Shown: one piece after another, positions 17,840 through 26,597 of the stretch | How positions within the stretch are numbered: position 1 is the first letter of the stretch | Layout: the number at the start of each line of letters is the position of its first letter | The notes under the pieces: model-generated | What the model was told of the DNA's origin: nothing | Databases searched by the model: none | The model's input: only the letters and a program-made list of their open reading frames with translations | Source of the DNA: an uncultured Bacteroidota bacterium | Lineage (GTDB): Bacteria > Bacteroidota > Bacteroidia > Bacteroidales > WCHB1-69 | Reading direction: 5' to 3' | Assembly (NCBI GenBank): GCA_902786595.1 | Contig: CADADB010000001.1 | Span: 253,172 to 317,171, forward strand | DNA: 64,000 nucleotides | Translations under genes and position numbers: made by a program

Positions 17840-19384
17840 TCACCGCCTCCCCCAATTGTCCCGGTCCAGATTCCTGAAATTGATGGCCTCGCTCAGGTGC
17901 CCGATCTCAATGTTCGGGCTGCCGTCAAGGTCGGCGATGGTGCGGGCCACTTTGAGGATGCGGTCGTAGGCGCGGGCGGAGAGACCGAGGCGGTCCATCG
18001 CCTGCTTCAGGAGCAGCTGCCCCGCCTCGTCAATACGGCAATATTCCCGCACCATCCTGCTGCTCATCTGCGCGTTCGCGAACACTCCCTGACACCCCTC
18101 GAATCGCTGCTTTTGGATTTCCCGCGCCGCCACCACCCGCTTGCGGATCTCCGCGCTCCGCTCCGACGGCTTATCGGATGCCAGCTCCTCGTGGCTGACT
18201 GGGACGACTTCAACATGGAGGTCGATGCGATCCATTAAAGGTCCTGAGATCTTACTCAAATAGTTCTGGACCTCGAAGGGTTTGCAGGTGCAGGCAATCG
18301 TCGGGTGGTTGTAGTTGCCGCACGGACAGGGGTTCATCGCGGCGATGAACATAAACGAGGCGGGAAACTCCACGGAATACTTCGACCGCGAGATGGTGAC
18401 CCGCCGTTCCTCCAACGGCTGCCGCATCACCTCCAAAACCTGCCGCTTAAATTCCGGCAATTCGTCAAGAAATAGCACGCCATTGTGGGCGAGACTTATC
18501 TCGCCCGGCTGCGGGTGCGTGCCGCCACCCACCAACGCCACATCACTGATGGTATGGTGCGGCGAACGGAACGGCCGAGTGGCGATGATGGAGGCGTAAC
18601 GGCTCATCTTGCCCGCCACGGAATGGATCTTCGTCGTCTCCAACGCCTCTTCCAGACACAAGGGTGGCAAAATCGAAGGCAACCGCTTGGCTAACATGGT
18701 TTTGCCGGAACCTGGCGGACCGATCAAAATCACGTTATGGGAACCCGCCGCCGCAATCTCCATCGCCCGCTTGATGTTCTCTTGCCCTTTCACGTCCGAG
18801 AAGTCGTACTCGTAGTGGTTCAGACTGTCGTTGAAGGCGCTGGCCACGTCGATACGCGTGGGTTCGATGGGCGTGCCCTTGTCGAAAAAGTCAATGACCT
18901 GCTTGATGTTGGATGCCCCCAGAACATCGATGCCCTGCACGATGGCGGCTTCCCTGGCGTTCTGGATGGGCAGAATCAGCCCCTTTTTCTTGTGCCGTCG
19001 CGCCTCCAAGGCGATGGGTAACGCGCCGCGCACGGGCTGCAGCGAACCGTCCAACGACAATTCGCCCACGATGTAGTAGTCTTCCAGCTCCGACGCTCCC
19101 GCAATCTGTTCGGAAGCGGCCAAGATGCCGATGGCCAGGGTCAAATCGTATGCCGAACCCTCCTTGCGGATGTCCGCTGGTGCCATATTCACCACGATTT
19201 TTCGCCCGGGTATCTTGTAGCCATAGATGTTCAGCGCGGTCTCGATGCGCTGCTGACTCTCCTTCACCGCGCTGTCGGGCAAACCGACCAAGTGGAAACC
19301 GATGCCGTTATCGACATTCACTTCCACCATGATGGGTATCGCGGCCACCCCCATCAATGCACAATTGTTCGTTCTTATCAACAT
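17840..19384 (-). CDS. comM: YifB/ComM-type Mg-chelatase-like AAA+ ATPase
   Basis: 514 residues, full length. ComM is a hexameric helicase that promotes branch migration during natural transformation and recombination; homologues are widespread. Order of domains: N-terminal Lon-protease-like domain (about 1-170, with NMAPADIRKEGSAYDL), AAA+ core with Walker A at 222-229 (GPPGSGKT), Walker B/sensor region (NGVLFLDELPEF), a zinc-binding-type NPCPCGNY ... CTC insertion, and a C-terminal Mg_chelatase_C domain (LSARAYDRILKVARTIADL). The C-terminal end abuts the REP array. It lies 33 nt downstream of the 19418-19819 gene and probably shares its transcript. Confidence 0.9.
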   Translation of the reverse strand: MLIRTNNCALMGVAAIPIMVEVNVDNGIGFHLVGLPDSAVKESQQRIETALNIYGYKIPGRKIVVNMAPADIRKEGSAYDLTLAIGILAASEQIAGASELEDYYIVGELSLDGSLQPVRGALPIALEARRHKKKGLILPIQNAREAAIVQGIDVLGASNIKQVIDFFDKGTPIEPTRIDVASAFNDSLNHYEYDFSDVKGQENIKRAMEIAAAGSHNVILIGPPGSGKTMLAKRLPSILPPLCLEEALETTKIHSVAGKMSRYASIIATRPFRSPHHTISDVALVGGGTHPQPGEISLAHNGVLFLDELPEFKRQVLEVMRQPLEERRVTISRSKYSVEFPASFMFIAAMNPCPCGNYNHPTIACTCKPFEVQNYLSKISGPLMDRIDLHVEVVPVSHEELASDKPSERSAEIRKRVVAAREIQKQRFEGCQGVFANAQMSSRMVREYCRIDEAGQLLLKQAMDRLGLSARAYDRILKVARTIADLDGSPNIEIGHLSEAINFRNLDRDNWGRR

Positions 19385-19417
19385 AATATTTCGTTTTTGT
19401 TCATGGAGCTACGGTTC

Positions 19418-19819
19418 TCACACACACATTTCAATTGGATATAGCAAGGCGCAGCGGTCTATAATGGCATTGGCGTATTCAAATCCAGTGTCGCACGTCT
19501 TTTTCCCTTTACTCCCGTCGTAACCCATAGTAAGGTGCATGTAATCATAACCGGCCACAATGGCAGCCAGCAGCTTTCGGTCACGCTTACCGGCTTCCTC
19601 CTTGTACTTTTCAATTGACGGACGGCCTTTGCCCTTACGAACATCAAGCGCTGCATCTAACGCAATCAGGCACCCTTTCCATAAGGTGTCTCCAGCTATT
19701 TTGATGTACTTGCTGTCTGTGTAGATTTTAAGTTCAGGGTCAAGATTTGCACTCTTGATGATTTCTTCCGCGTTGGCCACATATCTTCGGGCCTCTTCAA
19801 TGGGATTTGCTCTTTCCAT
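19418..19819 (-). CDS. Small helical protein, resembles DUF5618
   Basis: 133 residues, no signal or membrane segment. The sequence is mostly helical with RYVANAEEIIKSANLDPE at the start, KGCLIALDAALD in the middle and an IEKYKEEAGKRDRKLL ... YMHLTMGYDG segment. This looks like the small Bacteroidota family DUF5618, reminiscent of HEPN-like bundles, but I could not confirm it. It starts with its own promoter (19838-19846) and precedes comM by 33 nt. Confidence 0.7.
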   Translation of the reverse strand: MERANPIEEARRYVANAEEIIKSANLDPELKIYTDSKYIKIAGDTLWKGCLIALDAALDVRKGKGRPSIEKYKEEAGKRDRKLLAAIVAGYDYMHLTMGYDGSKGKKTCDTGFEYANAIIDRCALLYPIEMCV

Positions 19820-19837
19820 AAATTAATTTTTAACGCA

Positions 19838-19846
19838 GCAAAGATA
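19838..19846 (-). promoter_or_regulatory. Promoter -7 box of the DUF5618-like gene and comM
   Basis: TATCTTTGC on the minus strand, 19 nt upstream of the start at 19819. Confidence 0.6.
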
Positions 19847-19921
19847 CAACAAAAATAATCTTTTGTCAAGACTTTTTTTTGAAAATAAACAATACTGAGA
19901 ATCAGCTGCTTGCAATTTATG

Positions 19922-19959
19922 AAAATTAAAATTAATAATTATTAGTTAATTTTAATTTT
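19922..19959. terminator. AT-only inverted repeat, possible transcript end
   Basis: A perfect 14-bp stem (AAAATTAAAATTAA with TTAATTTTAATTTT) around a 10-nt loop. It lies 50 nt downstream of the radical SAM gene and upstream of the next promoter. It contains no G or C in the stem, so it is weak as an intrinsic terminator. Confidence 0.4.
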
Positions 19960-20008
19960 AGATTTCGCAAGTTTTTATGACTTTTGATCGCATGCCATCT
20001 CCGGCGAA

Positions 20009-20953
20009 TCATATATTATGTATCACCGAGCCCTGCCATCTGTCCCTTCTCTCAAGCTCCTCCTCGATCTTGCGTACAAGTGCATCGTGACGCAACAGAT
20101 TCCACTGGGAGACAGCGAGATAACGCGGCGGCACTTCAGCAGAGAAACGCTCAATCACGATTTCGGGCGACATTCGTTCAAGATAATCACACAGAAACCG
20201 CACATACTCGTCGGCGGAGAGCGGGTTGAAACGCTCGGGATGGTCGTTGTATTCCCTTTCCATGGCTGTGTTCTTGAAAATCTGCAACTGGTGGAATTTT
20301 ACAAACTGTGGTCGCAACTCGTTGAGTGACTGCACGTCCGTTAACCATTGTTCCGGCTTTTCGTTCGGCAATCCGAAAATCAGGTGCACCCCAACGGGAA
20401 TATTCCGTGAATGCAGTTTTTCGAAGGCATTAAAGGTGCATTCCACCGTATGTCCCCGATGAATATGTACAAGTGTCTCATTGTGAAAACTTTCCACGCC
20501 TAATTCCACGGTAAGATAGGTGCGGCTGTTTAATTCCGAAAGGTAATCCAGCACCTCGTCAGGAAGACAATCTGGACGGGTGGAAACGATAATCCCCTTG
20601 ATGTCAGGAACTTGTAATGCGGCTTCATATTTCTGACGAAGAACGTCAAGAGGGGCGTTTGTGTTTGTGTATGCCTGGAAATAGGCAAAATAGCCGTTGT
20701 TGGAAGGATAGCGCTTCTCGAAGAACCGTTTCCCGTTTTCCAATTGTGTTGCAATGTCGTTGTTTTCATTGAGATAGGATGGGGTAAAGGCATTGTTGGC
20801 GCAGTAGGTGCAGCCGCCTTGCGAACGGTTTACGCGGTTCGGACACGAAAAACCGGCATCGACGGGCAACTTTTGAATGCGCCCGCCAAAGTGGGTTTTA
20901 CAATAATGGCTGTATGCGTGAAAACGTCGCTCGTTGCCCCAGGGATACATCAC
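20009..20953 (-). CDS. TIGR01212-family radical SAM protein (YhcC-like)
   Basis: 314 residues. The cluster motif has the family's unusual spacing: C37-x10-C48-x2-C51 (CPNRVNRSQGGCTYC). Other hallmarks are the N-terminal YSHYCKTHFGGRIQKLPVDAGFSCPNR, GGCTYCANNAF, and LGVESFHNETLVHIHRGH. The reaction of this family is not established; related proteins act in tRNA modification. Its start overlaps the stop of the upstream lipoprotein gene by 4 nt, so the two are translationally linked. Confidence 0.88.
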   Translation of the reverse strand: MMYPWGNERRFHAYSHYCKTHFGGRIQKLPVDAGFSCPNRVNRSQGGCTYCANNAFTPSYLNENNDIATQLENGKRFFEKRYPSNNGYFAYFQAYTNTNAPLDVLRQKYEAALQVPDIKGIIVSTRPDCLPDEVLDYLSELNSRTYLTVELGVESFHNETLVHIHRGHTVECTFNAFEKLHSRNIPVGVHLIFGLPNEKPEQWLTDVQSLNELRPQFVKFHQLQIFKNTAMEREYNDHPERFNPLSADEYVRFLCDYLERMSPEIVIERFSAEVPPRYLAVSQWNLLRHDALVRKIEEELERRDRWQGSVIHNI

Positions 20954-21462
20954 TCCGCATCCTTATATAATAAATTGTCTCCGAAGGGATCCAACGTGTG
21001 CAGCGACTTCTTGTCCGGATTCACCAGGAACATGAATTCCTGATCTTTTCCTTCTTTCTGGTAATTGCCAGTCACCATGAAAAGCAGAACTCCTTCAGTA
21101 AGGAGCTCACTATCATCAATAAGTTCATCCATGTCGGCTTTGATACGCTGTATCTCTCTAAGGTACAACCCGATGGCTTCGCGCCGATTGGTGTCCTCTG
21201 ATTCATCCCAGTACATCTGCTCATAAGCATCAGACATGTTCCCAAGCAACTCTGAATTGAGTTTGGCGTAACTGTATTCTGTCAGCGTATCCACACTGGT
21301 GATGGTCAGTTTCTGATAATCGGTTACCTGTTCCTGCTGCAAATAGGTTTTCGCCATCTTCTTCATCTGGCGGTTCAGTTTGTTCTGTTCCATCTTTTGG
21401 CAGCCGGTGAGACAGACTGTTGCAGAAAGGAGCGCCACGATAAAATATTTGGGTGTTGTCAT
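20950..21462 (-). CDS. Predicted lipoprotein of unknown function
   Basis: 170 residues from the ATG at 21462 (MTTPKYFIVALLSATVCLTGC). A lipobox (LTGC) follows a hydrophobic core, so it should be lipidated and periplasm-facing or surface-exposed. The mature part is charged and helical at first (NKLNRQMKKMAKTYLQQEQ), then has a strand-rich end (GVLLFMVTGNYQKEGKDQEFMFLVNPD). I do not recognise a family. A longer reading uses TTG at 21471. Coupled to the downstream radical SAM gene by a 4-nt overlap. Confidence 0.75.
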   Translation of the reverse strand: MTTPKYFIVALLSATVCLTGCQKMEQNKLNRQMKKMAKTYLQQEQVTDYQKLTITSVDTLTEYSYAKLNSELLGNMSDAYEQMYWDESEDTNRREAIGLYLREIQRIKADMDELIDDSELLTEGVLLFMVTGNYQKEGKDQEFMFLVNPDKKSLHTLDPFGDNLLYKDAE

Positions 21463-21476
21463 TGTTGTCAATTTTT

Positions 21477-21504
21477 GAGACGTGAGACGTAAGACTTGAG
21501 ACGT
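21477..21504. repeat. Heptamer array, GAGACGT family (4 units)
   Basis: gagacgt, gagacgt, aagactt, gagacgt in strict 7-nt register, in the 61-nt gap between two minus-strand genes. GAGACGT also forms the arm of the 28-nt palindrome at 35331. Confidence 0.75.
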
Positions 21505-21523
21505 TGGAGGTTTACGTCCCTGT

Positions 21524-22618
21524 TTAGAATACGAAACCGATTCCTTTGATTCCTACCACCTGTTTGGAGTAAGGGTGGAAGGTTTGGAGGGAGCCGGCCT
21601 GGTGCATGTTGATGACACCGAAATCGTGGATTTTGTCGTTGGCGTGCGTAAGCGAAACCTGGACGGGCTTTTTGTCGCGGGTGATATAACTGTACTCCGG
21701 ATAGTTGAATTCAATAATTTTGGTAATATTATCTTTGTAAATCCTGTTGAAAATCAAGCTGTAGGCATCGGCGGCTGCCCCTTCACTCTGGTTAAAACCC
21801 TTTGTGGCATTGAAATAGAATGCGGTGGTAGGGGTAAGGTTCTCCGGGGTGACATAGAATACGTAAACCACTGTATCAGAAATGGATACACCAGTAAACA
21901 AACTCATATAGTTGTTTTCCCAGCTTTTGAGTTCTGTCAGCATCGTCTGGATGGCCTCGCCGGAATAAGGGGTTTCCTGTTCTCCAGCGGCCAGGTTGTA
22001 CTGGTCTTTGCGACTCTTCACGATGGCATCGGCGGCCTCACGGGCTTTGCTCTCGAAACTTTTGGAGACGGTTTTCGTGTGACTGGCAGGCACTTGCGTC
22101 ACCACGCCGTCAATAATTTTGGTATCGACAAAGGTCTCTGACTGCTGTGTGTAAGAGATGTCGGCGTAGTTCTTGAAGAAATCAGGCAGCGTGGCGATGT
22201 GTGTCGTGTAGGTGGTGAGCGGTGTCGCAGCAAGCACATCGGTTGCGGTTATGCTCTCCTCCTGCCACAGCTTCGCTAGATCATAGTTAGAGGTATAAGC
22301 CACGAAGACTTTCGAATCATCGGGTGCTGTAATCGGCTCAATATCAACAGAATTGAGTTTGTAGTAGGTGCGGTTCTGCTGGATAATATTCGTAAGGCCG
22401 AGCAAACTCTCGGCATAGTCGGCGAAATAGCCGCGAATGTCCTGCACTTTTGACACGGAGACTGTCACTTTCAACGTGGTGGTCGGCAGCGCATATTGCA
22501 CCTTGCCTACATACTTCACCCCTTTCGACGGGAATTCCTTCAACGGATATACCTGCACCTGAGCAAATGCGGGAATGAATAATATACAGATTATCAATAT
22601 TATACCAATTTTCTTCAT
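21524..22618 (-). CDS. DUF4831-family exported protein
   Basis: 364 residues with a signal peptide (MKKIGIILIICILFIPAFAQ). The mature sequence has YALPTTTLKVTVSVSKVQDIRGYFADYAESLLGLTNII at its start, the recognisable opening of the Bacteroidota DUF4831 family, and a paired strand region at the end. No enzyme motifs are visible; function of the family is unknown. Probably periplasmic or outer-membrane associated. Confidence 0.8.
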   Translation of the reverse strand: MKKIGIILIICILFIPAFAQVQVYPLKEFPSKGVKYVGKVQYALPTTTLKVTVSVSKVQDIRGYFADYAESLLGLTNIIQQNRTYYKLNSVDIEPITAPDDSKVFVAYTSNYDLAKLWQEESITATDVLAATPLTTYTTHIATLPDFFKNYADISYTQQSETFVDTKIIDGVVTQVPASHTKTVSKSFESKAREAADAIVKSRKDQYNLAAGEQETPYSGEAIQTMLTELKSWENNYMSLFTGVSISDTVVYVFYVTPENLTPTTAFYFNATKGFNQSEGAAADAYSLIFNRIYKDNITKIIEFNYPEYSYITRDKKPVQVSLTHANDKIHDFGVINMHQAGSLQTFHPYSKQVVGIKGIGFVF

Positions 22619-22644
22619 TGTCTTTGTATTATTTGGTTGTTTGA

Positions 22645-22679
22645 TTTGGCTATTGGCTGTTTGCTTTTGGCTTTTAGAG
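22645..22679. repeat. Heptamer array, AGCCAAA family in reverse (5 units)
   Basis: Units tttggct, attggct, gtttgct, tttggct, tttagag, in the gap upstream of the DUF4831 gene. Confidence 0.7.
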
Positions 22680-22742
22680 GAAATGTAAAAAAAGCGTTCA
22701 AACTAAAGTTATTCAGCATTCATCATTCTGAATACATAATTA

Positions 22743-23435
22743 TCAGTCGCGTCTTCCTCCGAGGAAAATCATCACATAATACAATAATGTAGCCAGCGAG
22801 GAGATGGCGGCGATGAGGTAGGTGCGGGCAGCCCATTTGAGGGCATCCTTGGCCATGACGGTCTCGTCGCCGGTCGTGATGGCGTTGCTTTCAAGCCATT
22901 CCACGGCGCGCTCGGATGCGTTGTATTCCACCGGAAGGGTGATGATGGAGAAGAGGGTGGTGAGGGCGAACAGGACGATGCCCACCAGCAGGACCCATTG
23001 TCCTATGAAGTTGGAAATGCTCAGCAACACAATACCGGCCAGCAGAATCCATTGCGAAAAGCGGGAACCGAACTGCACGGCGGGCACCAGCTTGGAACGC
23101 ATGGTAAGCCAGCGGTAGGCGGTGGCGTGCTGCACGGCGTGACCGCATTCGTGCGCGGCGACGGCAGCGGAAGCGATGTTGCGGCCCTCAAACACGCCCT
23201 GACTCAGGTTCACAACCTTTTTCGTCGGGTCGTAGTGGTCGGTGAGGAAACCGCTGGTGCAGGTCACTTGCACGTCATAAATCCCGTTGTCCCGCAGCAT
23301 CTTCTCGGCCACTTCTTTGCCGGAAAGCCCGCTGCTGATAGGGGTTTTAGAATATTTTTCAATACGCGAGGTCAGGGTTTTCTGCACAATCCAGCTCGCA
23401 ACCATCAATACGATAAAAATGATAAAGTATCCCAT
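22743..23435 (-). CDS. YugP-type membrane zinc metallopeptidase
   Basis: 230 residues. An N-terminal membrane anchor precedes the metal site H95-E96-C-G-H99 (AAHECGHAVQH), and the third ligand is probably the Glu of LPVEYNASERA. Two or three further hydrophobic segments (about 120-165 and 205-225) complete the layout of the zinc_peptidase_2 family. Substrates are unknown. Short tail GGRRD at the C-terminus. Confidence 0.87.
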   Translation of the reverse strand: MGYFIIFIVLMVASWIVQKTLTSRIEKYSKTPISSGLSGKEVAEKMLRDNGIYDVQVTCTSGFLTDHYDPTKKVVNLSQGVFEGRNIASAAVAAHECGHAVQHATAYRWLTMRSKLVPAVQFGSRFSQWILLAGIVLLSISNFIGQWVLLVGIVLFALTTLFSIITLPVEYNASERAVEWLESNAITTGDETVMAKDALKWAARTYLIAAISSLATLLYYVMIFLGGRRD

Positions 23436-23458
23436 TTGTTTCGTTGTTTTTTAAGACT

Positions 23459-23467
23459 GCAAAAATA
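23459..23467 (-). promoter_or_regulatory. Promoter -7 box of the metallopeptidase gene
   Basis: Reads TATTTTTGC on the minus strand, 24 nt upstream of the start at 23435. Confidence 0.6.
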
Positions 23468-23557
23468 AAAAAAAATCTTTGATTGTTGCGGTGTTTTATG
23501 GATTGTCGCACACAAGTTTTTTCCTCTTTTTTCTATGAAGATATTCCGTAAAAATTG

Positions 23558-23566
23558 TACTTTTGC
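23558..23566 (+). promoter_or_regulatory. Promoter -7 box of the dipeptidase operon
   Basis: TACTTTTGC, 37 nt upstream of the start at 23603. Confidence 0.6.
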
Positions 23567-23578
23567 ATTTTATTTTTA

Positions 23579-23599
23579 AGCTAACAGCCAACAGCCAAA
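23579..23599. repeat. Heptamer array, AGCCAAC family (3 units)
   Basis: agctaac, agccaac, agccaaa lie between promoter and start codon, so they are transcribed as part of the leader. Confidence 0.7.
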
Positions 23600-23602
23600 G
23601 AT

Positions 23603-25198
23603 ATGAAAAGATTTTTCACAGTTGTAATAGCGTTTTTATGTGTAATGTCCGTTTCGGCGCAGAGCGTCGCCGATTTCGAGTCTGACGGCATGGAATGCAC
23701 CTCCATCACGGTGGGCAAAAAGGCATCGGCGGACGGTTCGGTGATGACCTCGCACACGGACGACAGCCATCGCTCGCGCACCAACATCTACGTGACCCCC
23801 GAGCAGGATTACGAGCGCGGCGCGATGCAACCCCTCTATAAGCGTCAATGGGCGAAAAAGCAGCTGCCCGGCCAGATGCAACGCTACGACAACATCCTCA
23901 TCGGTGAGATTCCGCAGGTGGAGCACACTTACCAGTTCTTGAACACGGCCTATCCATGTGTGAACGAGGCGCAGTTGGCTATCGGCGAATCGACGTTCGG
24001 CGGTCGAAAGGAACTGCAATCTGATAGCGGACTTATTGATTGCCAGCGGCTTTGCATGTTGCTGCTGCAACGTTGCTGCACCGCTCGCGAAGCTATCGAA
24101 ACCGCGGGCGTGCTGCTGAAAAAATACGGTTGGATTGATGCCGGCGAGTGTCTGACCATCGCTGACAAGGACGAGGTCTGGCATCTGGAGATCCTCGGTC
24201 CCGGAAAAGACAAGGTGGGAGCTGTCTGGGCGGCGCAGCGCGTGCCCGACGACCATATCGCAGTGAATGCAAATGCTTCTACCATAAGGGAAATCAATCT
24301 CAAGGACAAGGACTACTTCATGGCTTCCGACAACGTCTATTCGCTGGCGAAGGAGAACGGATGGTGGGATGGCAAAGAACCATTCCGATTCGCATACGCG
24401 TACGCACCGCAGACCCGCACGATGATGGCCTGCCGACGTCGTGAGTGGCGCGTGTTCGACCTCGTGGCCCCTTCCCTCCACCTCGACCCGAACGCTGAAA
24501 ACTATCCGTTTTCAGTGAAACCCGATACATTGGTTACCTTGGAGAAAATGATGAGCATTTTCCATGACTACTACGAAGGAACTCCGTATGACATGCGCAA
24601 GACCTTGACGGTTACGGATAAAGATGGCAAAAATGTCATTTCCCCGATGGCCAATCCCTTCATGAAGCTTGATGAACTGAAGCTGCACCGCATCAACGGT
24701 GGCTGGAACGAGCGCGGCGAACGCAGTATTGCAGTGCATTTCACAGTTTATGCCACCATCATTCAATGCCGCAGCTGGCTGCCCGACGAGGTGGGTGCGT
24801 TGTGTTGGTTCGCCTTGGACAATGTCGCCTCTTCTATTTATGTGCCTATTTATGCGAATGTTACAGATCTGCCGGAAACGTATAAGACGGACGGTCGCCT
24901 GACAGGTTTTAGCAGGGATGCCGCATGGTGGGCGTTCAACCGCGTGGGTACGTTGGCCGCCCAACGATGGGGGGATATGCATGTTGTGGTGGACAATGTG
25001 TGGAAACCGATGCAGAAAGAGTTTATCAAAGAGCATTTTGTCATCGAACAGGAAGCGATGGAACTGATCAAGCAGGATCGTTATGATGACGCTATCCAAG
25101 TGCTGACCAATTTTACCGATATATGTGGAAATGAGGCCGTTGAGCGCGCTTGGAAGCTCGGTGATGAGATTTGGACAACGTTTGACGGAATGTGGTAA
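23603..25198 (+). CDS. C69-family dipeptidase (PepD-like), exported
   Basis: 531 residues. Signal peptide MKRFFTVVIAFLCVMSVSAQ. Peptidase family C69 enzymes are Ntn hydrolases activated by cleavage before the catalytic Cys; that Cys is C32 (MECTSITVGKKASADGS), followed by the family's TSHTDDS segment. HRSRTNIYVTP and GWIDAGECLTIADKDEVWHLEI are also typical. The C-terminal region (about 470-530) is helical. Expected to cleave dipeptides in the periplasm. First gene of an operon with the thioesterase (12-nt gap) and a hypothetical gene. Confidence 0.88.
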   Translation: MKRFFTVVIAFLCVMSVSAQSVADFESDGMECTSITVGKKASADGSVMTSHTDDSHRSRTNIYVTPEQDYERGAMQPLYKRQWAKKQLPGQMQRYDNILIGEIPQVEHTYQFLNTAYPCVNEAQLAIGESTFGGRKELQSDSGLIDCQRLCMLLLQRCCTAREAIETAGVLLKKYGWIDAGECLTIADKDEVWHLEILGPGKDKVGAVWAAQRVPDDHIAVNANASTIREINLKDKDYFMASDNVYSLAKENGWWDGKEPFRFAYAYAPQTRTMMACRRREWRVFDLVAPSLHLDPNAENYPFSVKPDTLVTLEKMMSIFHDYYEGTPYDMRKTLTVTDKDGKNVISPMANPFMKLDELKLHRINGGWNERGERSIAVHFTVYATIIQCRSWLPDEVGALCWFALDNVASSIYVPIYANVTDLPETYKTDGRLTGFSRDAAWWAFNRVGTLAAQRWGDMHVVVDNVWKPMQKEFIKEHFVIEQEAMELIKQDRYDDAIQVLTNFTDICGNEAVERAWKLGDEIWTTFDGMW

Positions 25199-25210
25199 AA
25201 TAAAAGCGAC

Positions 25211-25966
25211 ATGGAACCATTGCCGATTTTAGAGAAACAACTCATAATCCCGTCCTATTTTGTAGATGACAGGTCTCAGATGACGGTTTGCTCTCTGTTT
25301 CAGCTGATGCAGGAGATGAGCGACCGGCATGCTACCATTTTAGGGGCTGGCTGGCATAGTCTTCGCGAGCGTGGTTTTTTCTGGGTGATTACCAAAATCC
25401 AAATGAAGATCAACCGTTTGCCTAAATGGACTGAAGAGGTCACGATACGCACTTGGGTGAGAAAATCGGGTGCGGCCACTTCCCCTCGCGACATCGAAAT
25501 CATAGGTTCTGATGGGCAAGTCTTGGTTGCTGCAAGCACCGTGTGGGCCATTCTGGACAAAGAGAAGGGACAACCCCAGCGCATGAATATTTTCGATGGT
25601 TGTTTCAGCCCGCAGGATCGAAACGCATTGGAGGCCAAACCGATGAAAATCGGACCTGTAAAACTTCCGGAAACACTTCCCGAACCGATGGATGTGCGTC
25701 ATTCCGATATCGACATAAACCAACACGTCAACAATGCGCATTACATTCAGTGGGCATTTGATGCGGTGAGCGATGCTTTCCGAAAAACGCACAAAATCAC
25801 CGGTGTGGCGGTCAAATTTATTGCCCAAGCCAAGCTCGGCGACCAATATATAGTGTGCTCGGAACCTGTTTCCGACAATTGTTTCAATACGGCCATTTTC
25901 TCTGCGGATAGTAATACAGAATATTGTCGTCTTCAAACGGAGTGGGAAGCGGTAAGTATGTCTTGA
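25211..25966 (+). CDS. Acyl-ACP thioesterase (FatA/FatB-like)
   Basis: 251 residues, the size of bacterial acyl-ACP thioesterases. It releases fatty acids from acyl carrier protein in the cytoplasm. Two hotdog domains are expected; the catalytic-region hallmark is DIDINQHVNNAHYIQW at about residues 166-181, matching the plant-type D-x-N-x-H-V-N-N motif. The N-terminal half has VDDRSQMTVCSLFQLMQEMSDRHA. It lies 12 nt after the dipeptidase stop and 19 nt before the next start. Confidence 0.9.
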   Translation: MEPLPILEKQLIIPSYFVDDRSQMTVCSLFQLMQEMSDRHATILGAGWHSLRERGFFWVITKIQMKINRLPKWTEEVTIRTWVRKSGAATSPRDIEIIGSDGQVLVAASTVWAILDKEKGQPQRMNIFDGCFSPQDRNALEAKPMKIGPVKLPETLPEPMDVRHSDIDINQHVNNAHYIQWAFDAVSDAFRKTHKITGVAVKFIAQAKLGDQYIVCSEPVSDNCFNTAIFSADSNTEYCRLQTEWEAVSMS

Positions 25967-25985
25967 TTTTGAAAGGTGGTGGAAT

Positions 25986-26597
25986 ATGTACATGAATGAA
26001 GATTTGTTCGTAGATTTCTTGAGTGTCAGGGAGATACTGTGGGTCGGGGTGAATTTCTCCAAGGCCAAGTTCACCCGTGCCGGTTTCGATTATTCTCAGG
26101 AAATCATGCAGCATTATTTTCAGGAATGGAATAAGTTGATTCTGAACGACCAGAAAAAGTACGACATCCGTATGAGTTTCCGGAAACCGATGATGCACTA
26201 CGATTTGTCTGCCGTGACAAAATTAAACAAATCTGTGAAAATCAGCAACTTGCTTGCCAAATATATTGACATAAAAGACGTTTTTACAGATGACCAGATG
26301 GTAGAATATATGTCAGAGTTGACACTCCCGAAATCATACCCGTATGCGCTGTCGTTTGTGGTGGAATCGTTCGATACGACCATTAAAACTGCAGCCATCT
26401 GGGTGGTGATTACGAAAACGGAAACGCAAGAGGTGGTAGTATGCGAGAAATTTCTAAAAACCCCTGCCGGTTTCGGAACACGGAACTATTGGGCCAGAAC
26501 GTTTTACAATGTCTTTTACGATGTTCAGACCAATGCTTTCCTGCGTTGGGAGAATATGGTGCAGAATAAAGTGGACGAGGGCAAATCAGAGATATAG
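25986..26597 (+). CDS. Conserved-looking protein of unknown function
   Basis: 203 residues, no signal peptide or membrane segment. It contains NFSKAKFTRAGFDYSQEI near the start, a Lys-rich middle, and a strand-rich C-terminal half (AAIWVVITKTETQEVVVCEKF). I do not recognise the family. It is third in the dipeptidase-thioesterase operon and its last codons overlap the end of queA by 12 nt on the opposite strand. Confidence 0.65.
   Translation: MYMNEDLFVDFLSVREILWVGVNFSKAKFTRAGFDYSQEIMQHYFQEWNKLILNDQKKYDIRMSFRKPMMHYDLSAVTKLNKSVKISNLLAKYIDIKDVFTDDQMVEYMSELTLPKSYPYALSFVVESFDTTIKTAAIWVVITKTETQEVVVCEKFLKTPAGFGTRNYWARTFYNVFYDVQTNAFLRWENMVQNKVDEGKSEI

Noticed and set aside
23636..24481. 281-codon frame opposite the dipeptidase gene
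   Set aside because: Shadow of a clear C69 peptidase.
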